Source: Ascochyta rabiei (Eukaryota; Ascomycota; Dothideomycetes; Pleosporales; Didymellaceae). From it: 64,000 bases of DNA. Each line of letters starts with the position of its first letter. Position 1 is the stretch's first letter. The notes under the pieces were generated by a model, which was given only the letters and a program-made list of their open reading frames with translations, had not been told where the DNA came from and did not search any database. Shown here piece after piece: positions 46,501 to 57,800 of this stretch. The stretch lies in contig NC_082409.1 in the NCBI RefSeq assembly GCF_004011695.2, positions 1-64,000 of the forward strand. Reading direction: 5' to 3'. A program made the position numbers and the translations under genes.

Positions 46501-48512
46501 ATCTACATGCGTTATATTACACTGTTATAATACCTTTAATCTTTACCCCCTTAGATTAATATATAAGGTGCTTAATTAAAGATAGTCCTAGATATCTAAG
46601 CCTCTTATGCTATATTATAGCTGTTACTTTCTATAGAAATCTTCTATTACGATTTATACGCACGTAGAGTGCTACTATAGCTATATTTAGTTATTTAATA
46701 ACCTACTATCTAAAGCTTTCTATTAGGATAGCTATAATGTTGCTGTTTCTTTGCTATAGTGTTATTAGATCTTCTTAATTATCCTACTATATTCCTTATC
46801 TTTAGAGTAGCCTAAATAATACTAGTTTATAGAGGAAATCTAGGCACTACGCAACATTGTCTAGGCGTAGTACTTATTTGCCTTAAGATTCCTCTGCTAA
46901 TATATTAACAGTAAAAGATCCTTATATATAGACCTTAGAGTTCCTAGTCTAGATATAGTCTTCTATTGCTAGCTGGCGTATGTCTCTAAGTCTTAAGAGG
47001 TTATTATATATATGCGTAGTCAAGCCAAAATCTAGGAGAAATACCTTCTTTAATAGATATCCTTAATTGCTTACACTATATGCTGCTTTTATACTACCTT
47101 TATTAACCTAAGTAATTTCTTAGCTATCTAGTTACTTAATTACATACCTAGTGTTTAAAACGTCTAAATATAAAGTAATTAATTAAGAGTTTATTATTAA
47201 TAGGTAGGGTTGCTTTAAACTAGCATTTAGTTGGTTTACTATTCTTTGTAAGTCTAGCTTATATTAAAGTTTATACTATACTAGCTTTATAATATTTTAA
47301 TTTTGTTTAAACTACTTAGGGGTTTCTAAATTATTATTAACATAGTAACAGTTACTAATATTATAGCGCTGTTTGTAAGCTAGACATATGTGTACAGCTT
47401 CTGCTATATTCCTGCTTTAAAATTGCTTAGGCTTGTTACTAGACGCATTTATTTTGCACTTTAATTGCCTTTAGTTTAGGGCTGTAGATAGCGCTCTAAT
47501 TTATACACTTAAGGCGTCCCTCTATGTGTTTAAGTTAGATTTACTACTTATTGCAAAGGCTCTACTATCTGTTATAAAGGTACTTTTTATTCTGCCTTAT
47601 ATTAGATAGGCGAGGCTTATATACTTACAGAAGAGTTTTATTATCTATCTTCTTTCTATATTACTTTAGTTGCTTCCTGTACTAGTAAATGTTGTTTTCT
47701 ATACTAGGGTAATCTTTAAGACTGCTTTTAGGAAGTTATCTATAACTAACTTGCTCTGTATTACGTCCCCTATTTTTAGGGCTTCTATGTAAGTTAAAGC
47801 TTAGTTATATTTGCTAAGCTATAGGTCCTAATTTTATAGGACTCTTATAGGCTTTAGTGCTTTATAGTACCTTTCTTATACCCTTCTAATCTTGTTATTA
47901 AGATCTACTTCTACTGCTGCCTAGACATTTATAATCTAGGTCTGTAGGGTGCTGTGTTTGTTAAAGCAGTTTACTTATAGATAAGGGCTAACTATAGTAT
48001 TTAAGTGTTTTATTATTAGAGCTATATATTTCTATTTATCTTAGTAGTTTTACTTTTGTATTTTATATAAGTTAAAAATTATATTAAATTCTTACGCGTT
48101 GCTGTTATATACTTCCTTTCCTTCTACTAAGAGTTCTAAGTATTATATTAGGGTATTAGTTGTTGCTATAAAGGTATTAATATGGTTAATTAATTCTTAT
48201 GTAGTTGCGCGCGTATTACCCCTTATAGTTTGTGTTAAGAAAAATACCTAAGTACTCCTTAGAGCAGAGGCTAGTTTATATTCTAAGATAAGTAAATGTT
48301 ATAGTTTAAAAGGCTTTACGCACAGTTAAGTGTTGCCTTCTAGGTCTATAATATCCCAGATGTCTAGAGCTTTGCATTGCATCTTAAGTTAGCAATACTA
48401 GGGGATCTATTTACTTAAGTTAGTAAGAATAACTATTACGTCCCTCTAGCTTTAGCTAGTTGCTATTTTACTTGTTATTAGTGCTTATTATAGCAGCAGT
48501 AAGACTATTAAT

Positions 48513-48680
48513 TGTTAGATTAGATAGTAATAGTAATAAATTAATAATAATATATTAATAATCTGTTCTTATTGTATGTAAGGGTGATTTTTGTCTTATC
48601 TAGGTTCTAGTAGGGGCTTCTGCACGGTTTCTTGGCAGGTATATCGCCTAATGTATTTCTCTAATACCTTTTATTTAATA
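48513..48680 (-). repeat. Copia 5' LTR
   Basis: 168 bp, same order as the left LTR with transitions such as GATGATGATG to AATAATAATA and the terminal ACA to ATA, as RIP would produce. Confidence 0.9.
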
Positions 48681-48999
48681 AGAAGATATATAAGGCTATT
48701 AATATATATACAATATACTAAATGGGTTAATATTATAGTGTTGTAGTGTTATAGTAGAGTAAGATTCTAGTAATAGCTTTGTTAGATAGAACAAGCTCTA
48801 GCAAGGTTGGATCTGTACAATCGAGCAGGGACTAATAGGCTTAGCACACTAGCAAAGAACCTAAATCTCACTAAACACAGGGGAACAGAAACACACAAAA
48901 TTATTAATATTATTAAGTTACCTTATTACACATTTATCATACTATCTAACAGTTAAGAGTCTTACTACCGCAACTAATGTTAGGCGCTAGGCCTAGGAG

Positions 49000-51564
49000 T
49001 ACCTCTGCTGGTCTTGGCGAGCTACTATAGGGCTAGTCAGCCCAGACTATTTAAAGGTGTTAGAGGTTATTACTAATACTCTAGTAATTCGTCTTGTTAC
49101 TACACACTACGTACCTTAATACACCTACTATCCTCTTTAACCCTATCCTTTCTTATAATTACCTTATATACTCTTTATATTCTAATTACTCTTATACTAT
49201 AATTAAAGATAGACCTAAGCTACTATAAGTCTTAAACTAAATTATCTAGGCTTACTGTCCTTAGAGAGGGACTAAGACAACCTACCTATAGGAGAGCTAG
49301 TAGAGTATAAGGTAACACCTCCCTCTGCAGATAAGAAGATACCTTAACAGACACTAAGTGTCTATAGTGCCTTAAGAGGATCTGTAGGTCCTCTAGGTAG
49401 TACACCTTACTCTAGAATTTGTATCTGCAGGGCAGCTTTAGCTAGAAAGGGTTAGAATAGCTAAGAAGTAGGTAATTAACAACTAGAGTTAGAAAACTTG
49501 CGTAAATAGTTATAAGAGATAAAAGACTAAGAGGAACTTTCCTTTTTTTATAAACCTAGACGTAAATACAATAAAGTATATCTAGTAATAATCCTATCCT
49601 TCTAAAATGTACTAGAAGGAAAAGAGAAACTATAATCTTCTCTATCTGTATTCTTTTATAACCTAAACCCCTATAAAAGTATATAAAGTATAACTACGCT
49701 AAATATAACTTTTAGGAGAGAGATTATAAGGAATACTTCCTCTAATCCCTAGTTCATTTCCTTATAAAGGAACAAAAGATTAACTTTAGTATAAGGTACC
49801 TTTTAGAGAACCTAAAGACATTATAGTAGGCTTACTGCACAACTAACTACTATAATTAGCTAACCTAGAAACTAATATAGTAAGAGCTAAAAAGAATTAT
49901 ACTAGATACTCTAGAAACATTAGCTATATATAAGTAAGCAGCGTATAAGTCCTTAAAGTAATATAAGTAGTAGAAATCTTAGTCCCCTACAGATCTGTTA
50001 GTCTTTATGCGTCTACTATAGGAAGAACTAGGCAACTTATATACGCTAGAGCTTAAAGTTCTAGAATATATTATTACACTACTCCCTAGCATATAAAAAG
50101 ACTTATTCCTAATCTCCTATAAACAAAGGGATACGATCCTAAAGGTAGAGGAACAAGCTAATATTATTAATTAGAGACTAGGTTATTATAGCTAACAGCT
50201 ACCTAAGAAGTCTCTAGCTAAGGGCAAGACAACTAACAAAGGACTACAGAAGCACTAATTTAGTAACTCTAGGTTAGAGGGGAATATAAAAACCCTAAAA
50301 AAGTTGTTTAAGTCTAAGAAGTTTTGTAAGGAGCTAGTAAAGGGTAAAAAGGGCTAAGACGTGCTACATAAGGGCTAACACGCATACCTTAAGTGCAGAG
50401 AAACTAGTTACTACTACCCTAACTACCTAAAGCTAAAGTTAAATTAGAAAGACCCTACTCTAGATAAGTTAGGAAAAGACAAGGGGCCTAAACCTAATCT
50501 CCTCTTTTATAGCCTATATAAAATCACTAAGGAAAAGAAAAAGAATATCTCTCCTTATAAGGTAGTGTACCTAAAACATATATACCTACTTACAGTTAAA
50601 GTATCTATATATAACACAGAGAACATAGAATCCTTAATAGATAGAGGGTTATAACTAAACTAGATTCTAGTTCTCTAATAGGGAAGCAGAATCTAGAGGT
50701 TGCACTATTAAATTAAATAGTGGCTAAAGGTGTAGGCAGAGCAGGATTGCCTATCTATAGAGTAACTACAGCAGAGATATCTATTATTAACTCCTGTAGA
50801 AGATAGGAGGTCTAACAGGTACCTTTTGTAGTTACAGACCTACAAAGGTACAAGATATACCTTAGATTACCCTAGATTAACTAGACAACCCTAAGCTAAG
50901 CTATTTAAGCTAGTACATGCTTGTCTAAGGGAAGAAGTATAGGAACTCTCCTAAACTAAAGAAAATAGTGTTAGAAGATGCTAAGGAGTTTAAATACACT
51001 ATAAGAAGTCTCTTAGTAGACGTTTATATGTGTATAGTAAACTTAGTAGGTATACATAACCTAATATCTAATAAAATAGGCCTAATTCTAGAAGTGTATT
51101 GCAAATATACAGACTTTAGATTAGAGGATAATACTTAGGTCCTACTAGAGCACAGAGAGTACAACCTAGCAATTAATATTACAGAAGGAGCTACTCCCCT
51201 CTACTAACTGTTATACAGGCTATCTGCAATAGAATTAGAGATACTTAGGAAGTATTCAGCAGAATATCTACAACGTGGCTAGATACAACACTTAAGGTCG
51301 CTAGCAGGGGCGCCTATTTTCTTTTTAAAGAAGAAAGATAGTAACCTAATACTGTATGTAGACTATAGAGGTCTAAACAAGATTACAGTTAAGAACTACT
51401 ATCTATTACTACTAATTACAGAGTTACTAGAACAACTAGCGCAAGCTAAGTTCTATAATAAACTAAATTTACGTAAGGCGTATTACTATATCTAAATTAA
51501 GAAAGGGGATAAGTAGAAGACTGCTTTTTAAACCAGGTATAGACATTTTAAGACACAGTAATAC
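49000..51564 (+). pseudogene. Gypsy-1 gag, protease and first half of reverse transcriptase
   Basis: Decayed coding text in transposon order. Near 50385-50430 KCRETSYYYPNY is a gag zinc knuckle with Cys and His changed to Tyr. Near 50630 ESLIDRGL is a mutated D(S/T)G protease site. From about 51310, FFLKKKDSNLILYVDYRGLN, KITVKNYY, then KLNLRKAYYYI and KTAF-TRYRHF are RT fingers and palm blocks of the Ty3/gypsy type. The frame is cut at 51564 by the fold-back element. It has many TAG/TAA codons and no function. Confidence 0.85.
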
Positions 51565-51836
51565 TATGCTGGCAAAAAGGTAGGGGGTACCCTGGGGTTA
51601 GGAAGGGGTTAGGTACAGTCCGCACGGATGTTAGGTAGGGGTAGGGTAGGGGTAGGGTCCACATAGGGTAGGGGTAGGGTAGGGTCTACACAGACGTTAG
51701 GTAGAGGTAGGGTAGAGGTACCTCTAGCGTGGGGTAGGGGTAGGGTACAGTCCGCACAGACCAGGGGTAGAGGTAGGGTAGGGTAGGGTTTAGGGTAGGG
51801 TCTGTAGGGAAGAGGTAGGCCTAAGTAGGGCCCGTA

Positions 51837-52141
51837 GGTGTCGGCGTGTAACTCTTTAACTAAAGCAGTTATTATAAAGCTTTGTACTACAGAAATGTAG
51901 AGCAGAATAGGCGCTTTGAAACTGTCTATATACTGTAGATTTCTAATTAAAGCTAGTAGAGCTAGAGCAGTTGTTACGTAGGCCTACGTAATAACAACCT
52001 AGGATTTACACAACAACTGCTGTAACTCTACCAGTTTTAATTTGAATCTTACAAAATATAGACTGTTTAAAAGTGCTTTCCTTTTTCTATATCTTTTTAG
52101 CACAGAATTTCTTAATAGCTGCTTTACTGTAAGAGTTACAG
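51837..52141. repeat. Palindromic MITE-like unit, copy 1
   Basis: Its ends are inverted: GTGTAACTCTTTAACTAAAG at the left, CTTTACTGTAAGAGTTACA at the right, with a centre around TTACGTAGGCCTACGTAA. It could fold into a long hairpin. It is about 80-85% like copy 2. Confidence 0.75.
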
Positions 52142-52186
52142 GTAGGGGTAGAGGTAGGGAAGAGGTAGGCCTAAGTAGGGCCTATA

Positions 52187-52501
52187 GGTGTTGGCGTGTA
52201 ACTCTTTAACTAAAGCAGTTATTGCAAAACCATGTACTGCAGAAATGTAGAGGAAAGAAAGCGCTTTTAAACAGTCTATATTTTGTAAGATTCTAAGGGA
52301 AACAGGTAGAGCAAGAGCAGTTGTTACGTAGGCCTACATTGTTATAACCTAGGATTTACACAACAACTGCTATAACTCTACTAGTTTTAATTAAAATCTC
52401 ACAGTATATAGACTGTTTGAAAGCACTTGTCTTGCTCTACATTTCTGTAGTACAAAGTATTGTAATAACTGCTTTAGTTGAAGAGTTGGACGCTGACACC
52501 T
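52187..52501. repeat. Palindromic MITE-like unit, copy 2
   Basis: Inverted arms pair GTGTTGGCGTGTAACTC with GAGTTGGACGCTGACACC and extend inward, with the centre near 52335. Sits between TAGGG-type arrays like copy 1. No coding content. Confidence 0.75.
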
Positions 52502-52512
52502 ACCCTACCCAA

Positions 52513-52667
52513 TGTTAAGGACTGGCCTTAGGGTGGGATGCAATAAGGGTTGATATAGTATTATATCTCTTAAGGAGGTAACACGTTGCGTGTCCTTCTA
52601 ATATGTCTGTAGGGCACGTGACCGCCCTATCTTACTTAAGGCTTAGACAAGGTCTAAGCCTATAACA
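52513..52667 (-). repeat. Gypsy-2 3' LTR
   Basis: 155 bp, TGTTAAGG...ATAACA, same length as the right LTR, with scattered transitions between the two. Confidence 0.9.
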
Positions 52668-54890
52668 TACCTCCTTTCTCTATCTCTCCCTAGCTAAATA
52701 TATTTTGCAGGGTCCTTTCTGTGTTTTTTGTAGATTAAAGGGACGCTAGTAGCAGGTGAACCCTAGAGCTGGTTGTGGTTGCGTAAGGGCCCGCCTCTTA
52801 GTAAGTTAGCTGCTAGTCTGGTCTGTAGTTTACCTAGGGTAGTCCCTGTACGCACCTAGGTTGTTTTTGTTTTATCTAGTACACCTACCTAAGTTAGCCA
52901 CTATACTACTCTACACTCCTACCTAACTTACCTATCTTACGCCTACGCTATTTTTTTGTATTACGCCTATATTCTACCTACTATATCTGTCATCGCTTCT
53001 AGTTATAGCTACCAGGCCACTAGCTAAGGAGCTAGTAGTCCCCCTAGAGGGGGCGGTTGTAGTCTGCTACAGTCCCTCCCCTCCGCCTATAACGTTCCCC
53101 TAGTATTTTATTTTCTATAGTTTCTAATTTAGTTGTAGGGCCTAATAGTATATATAGAAAGCTTGCTACTATTATATAGGTAACTATAAGGTTAAGGGTA
53201 ATTTAGATAATAAGAACCTAGTCCCTGTCTCTGCTAGCGCTGTCCTGTGCTGCCTATACTGCCTTCTTACTATCCTTACTAGTTAGCCTTATACGTGTTC
53301 TACTTCTGTTATAGACCTACCTACCTACTAACCTTCTGCAGCTAACTGTGTTCCTAGCACTAGTAAGATGTGCTGTACCTGCGCTAAGCGTAAGCGCACT
53401 TACGTGTATAATAGTAACCTCTTTACTATAAATATTAAGCTCTGCTATACCTAGTGTAACTTTAAGTAGTATATCTAAGTATATGTCTCTGTCCTAGCCC
53501 TATATTCCTAACTAACAGTAGTTAAGGTGTTAGTAAGCGCTAGTAACGCCTATATTAAGACGCCCAGCACCTAGAGTATAGGCGCTAACAAGGCTAACTA
53601 AGGGTGTTAGCCTGTCTTCTACTATAAGTTACCCCCTTAGCGCCCCTGTAGGTCTTCCTTTCTAACATAACAGTCTTATTAGGCGCCTACTATAAGCATC
53701 AGCAGGTGTATAAGGCTGCCCTTAACTTAGCCCTAGCTAACCCTACGCTAGCAAAGTAGCTAACTACCTCTTGCGCTGCCTATGCCCCTGCTAAGCCCAG
53801 CACCTAGGTTGCCCTACCTGCTACGCTGTTGTCTAGGCGTTATAGCAGTAACTAGCTTAATGCCTACCTCTAGTAGTTTATAGCTGCTGTAGGGTTAGCC
53901 TTCTAGTCCTAAACTAAGCGCATAAACTAGATAGAGGTAGTCTAGGCCTGTACTACTGTAAGTTTTTCAGCCTATATTAGGTGTATAGCTAACTTAATCT
54001 AAAGAATGCTATTAACTAAGTTAAGCGCCTGCTTACTACGCCCTGCTGCTGCCTAGAGTACGCTCTACTGTCCTGCTTGTCCTACTGCTGCTGCTCTAAC
54101 TCCTCTAACAAGCGTTGCTTGTCTGTCTGTTAGCTCTGCTTACCTCCCTGCTGTTACTGCTCTCCTTCCCCTATTAAGTTGCCTACACCCCTGCGCTGTT
54201 ACTACGCTCCCTCCCTTATAGAGTTGCCTCTACCCCTATACTGTTACTGTTCCCCCTCCCCTATAGAGCTGTGCTTGTTTACCTACTATTACTACTTACT
54301 ATCTGTTGTAGAGCCGCACACGCCCTACTGCAACTTTAAGAAAATATTACAGCTAATACGTAGTAGCACTATTAAGGCAGATAAGGTAGATAACAATAAT
54401 AACTACAAGGTTAACTGCTACTGCTGCATTGCGCAGAACTAGGCCTAGGACATAGCTACTACTGCCTGTTACTCCCTGTCTGTTAACAACTCTATCTTTT
54501 TTAAGTATTAAGAATTACTGCTGTTTGTCTGGTGGCATAGAGTATAAGGTGGCGTTGTGCCAACGTTGTAAGGTCCCTAAGCTCTCCTGCACTACGCTGC
54601 GTGCCCTACGTAGTATCTCCTAATAGGACCCTGTAAGGGTTATTATAAATAGCAAAAGTTTCTCTTTTTCTATATCTGTTCTTAACGTGCTATGTGTGTT
54701 GCTGTAAAGACCTTCTATGCTATTGTATCCTATAACGCCTCTAGTAGTTCCTACGTTAGCTTTATATATCCTTTCTATTTAACTAAGACCTGTAACTTAT
54801 TCTACCTACAGGCCCTCTTTTCTTTTAGGATAGACTCTACCTCCTATTTAGCTAGGGTTAGGTCGCCCTCCTCTAGGACGACTAGCGGGC
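52668..54890 (+). other. 3' non-pol region of gypsy-2 with possible antisense ORF relic
   Basis: Between the integrase end and the 3' LTR lie 2.2 kb not explained by gag or pol. On the + strand near 53365-53470 a decayed frame reads KMCCTCAKRKRTYVY and later CYTQCNFK, like a Cys-pair zinc motif. The nearby 54179-54442 stretch is open but Pro/Leu/Tyr-rich and low in complexity. Some fungal LTR elements carry extra genes here; whether this is one is uncertain. Confidence 0.35.
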
Positions 54891-54899
54891 CTAGTCTAC

Positions 54900-57800
54900 T
54901 TTCCTGCAGGCGCTGTATTAGTAATAGGTTAAAAGCTGTGCGTTCTAGTAGGTCTATATACACTGTCTTATAGAGGTTGCCTAGCAAATCTAGGGTAATA
55001 GTTAGGGGGGTAGAAACTGCGACTACTGTGTACTAGGCTTGTAACTAGTTAAGCTTCTAGCTTAGCCTGTTAGTTTTTACGTTGTAGAGGGAAAACTATA
55101 CCCTATCTCCTATATAGTACTACTCTATAGGCCTACAGCTACAGTCTATTACGTTCTAGGTGCGTTGTTGTACCTATGCTATAGCTGCCTAGGTAAGCTC
55201 TATACCCTGCTAGAGATAGTCTAAGAAATAGACTGCCTGTCCCTGTAGTGTGTTCTAGCTAACAGTTAGGAGCACTGTTGTCTGCAGAAGGTCTACATTA
55301 TAGCCGTAGAGGAGCAGGTTAGGACTAACCCTAGTAACTAAAGAATTGCAATTGTTAAGAGCTAGTTAGCAGGCTAGAAGGTAGTTAGGCTAGTTATTCT
55401 GTTTAAAGTTAACTATAACCTATAGGACTGCCTGTACCTCTTAGTTGGCCTACTCTGTCCCTCTGTCTGTCTAGAGGTAATAGGCTGTAGAGAGTAGCTA
55501 GTCTGCCCCTATAAGGCTATACAGCGTTGTCTAAAAATGTCCTAGCTAGTCTAAGCGGCAGTCTAAGATTATAGAGCTAGGAAAGCCTTAGAACTACTAC
55601 TATGTGTTGCAGAAGACCTTAGCGTAATATTCTGTAGTTATAGAAGTTATTGCCTTAAGCTATAACGTATTTAACGGGTAAGTCGGCCACACAGGCGAGT
55701 CGGCCACTCTGCTAAGACTACACCAACATTCTACCCTATTATGGCTTGCATTGGCCCACATTAGCATTGTTTATAGTAGTACAGTATATAATATTATTTA
55801 GTAACACCTTCTTTAGGCTTTTTACACGTGCGCGAGTTATACCCTACGTTGTGGCACTTTTTACAGCATCTTTAGGTTACCTTACCTCCTTTAACACGTA
55901 CTTGCTTCCTTACCTTCTTACTATCACTACGCGCCCCAAACTTAGTTAGAGTAGTTAATTGAAGGCCTTCCTTAGCTGTTAGGACTCTCTCCTGCTGTAA
56001 CTGCTTTCTTTTATGCGATCTACGTCGCGTAGCAGCCTTATTTACTGCTCGAAGCCTAGTAATCTCCCTTTAAGCCAACACCAGCTTGTGCGCTACTATA
56101 GCTGCGCCTTTAGCAAGCTTTTTAAAGGCCTTAACTATTAAAGTTAGTAAGCTACTTGCATGCCTTTAAATCCTCTCTCAAACCAGCGTTAATTGCGACC
56201 CTAATTGCAGGGTAGTGCTTGGGGTTTAGGACTGCCAGGGCTTATCTTTTATAGTAGGTAGCGGTAGGGTACGTAGGCGGACATCAAGACCCATTATAAC
56301 CCGTTCTGGGTCAAAGGGGACTATTCTAGCGCCTTAGAAGCCTCCTTAGATATTGCTAGAAGTAAATGTCTCCTTATAGGCGCCTATAAAGCATAATAGG
56401 AACTTAGGTTTAGTAATATAAGTAATGTGGTTATGTATAAGATTCTTAGCTTAGCGCCTATATGCCTTCTTTAGAGGGGCAAAACAACCTACATCTAGTG
56501 GTTATAAGAGGTAAGATAAGTATAGAGGCATACATAGTGTAATAATGTTTGCTTCCTTACAGTATTGTTAGAAGTTAAGGGAGTTGTGGCTCTTGTAGCT
56601 ATTAATAAGGAGTAGCTAGTGTACTCCTTAGGTGCGCGTCTTTGTATAGGCATTAAAGTGCTTTAACCAGTCTAGACCAAGCTTGTTAGTAGTCCATCTG
56701 TTCTTAGAGACTCTAATAACCTAATTATAGGGCAGATTATCCTCTTTGTACTAGGCAGAGAGGTGGTTGCGGCCTTTAAAGATGATAAAGGGTAGAATAG
56801 CCTACCCTGTGCTATTAATGCCCTGTATAACCGTTGTCTACTCTTAATTGCCTTGCTACACTGCCTTTAGCTGTCCTTAACGCTCTAAACCTGTAACAAC
56901 TGCTCCTGCGGATATCTAGCCTATTATAAAGCCTGTCTTATTAAAGTTGTACGTGTTATTATCCTAGATACTATACTTAGCTTTAACATTTGCTATAAGC
57001 CTAAACCAGCCTTATATAATCTCTAGATCCTTATAGAGGGCTCTCTTGTAGTTGTACTTACATTTAAACTTTACTTTAAGGTTAGGGCGGCGCTTAACGA
57101 ATGTATTAGGCTAGTTTATGCCAACATGGCCTATATTGCGCTCAGCACGCAAAGAATTAGCTATATTAGCTACAGCAGCTAGCTAAGGGGCAAATCCTTG
57201 TGCATCTAGCTTAAGAATGTACTTAGTAATTACATCCTCCTTAGTCTGATCTATATTCTGTTAACTTGGCGTACAATCAGCTTGTGCAGGTTGTCCTGTG
57301 TATTAATTGCGTAGTGTGCTGCGAGGCGCGTTGTATATGGCTGCAGCGCGTCGTATAGTAAGGTTTGCGTCTTATTTAAGTACCTAGAGCGCAAGCTGTA
57401 TTGCAGCCTCTTTTAAGGGTGTAGGTTTATGTTGTTATTAAGTCATTGCGTTATAAGGTAGAATGTTAGTGTGGTCTTAGCAGAGTGGCCGACTCGCCCG
57501 TGTAGCTGACTTACCCGTTAAATACCTTATATACTTAGAGAGGTAATCTGTAATAACTAAGAGATAGCACAGTGCGTCCTTATTAGCCTAAGAGAGGTTA
57601 ACTATAAAGTCTATTAAAATCTAGGACTAAAAACAGTTAGTAATAGGCAACAGCTAGAGTAAGCCCTACTGTTGGCGCTGCAATATATGCGCGCTAAAAC
57701 AGTAGCAGTTATAGACATAACGCTAAATGTCCTGTAACATCCCCTTCTAGTAGAAGTTGCGTCTAATAATGTGGAATATAGCGTTAGCTCCTAGATAGCC

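Larger units (their letters stand above)
43424..48680 (-). mobile_element. Copia-type LTR retrotransposon, 5,257 bp
   Basis: Two 168 bp LTRs (43424-43591 and 48513-48680) share length and order: TGT(C/T)(A/G)GATT at the start, TTTTATTTAA(C/T)A at the end. The 5 bp target duplication AGAAG flanks both ends (43419-43423 and 48681-48685). A polypurine tract, AAGGGGGTG on the minus strand, abuts the left LTR, so the element reads leftward and its 5' LTR is on the right. On the minus strand the RT active site appears as FFYIDNIIIA near 44670 (YIDD with the last Asp changed to Asn), a Ty1/Copia-type box. Internally full of stops. It inserted in the LTR of gypsy-1. Confidence 0.92.

Noticed and set aside
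51575..51830. Interstitial true telomere
   Set aside because: The repeat is TAGGG/TAGGGG, not TTAGGG, and it lies inside an element with target duplications.
54179..54442. 87-codon Tyr/Pro/Leu-rich ORF in gypsy-2 as a secreted protein
   Set aside because: Low-complexity translation of CTG/TAC-rich decayed sequence between integrase and LTR, without a credible start.
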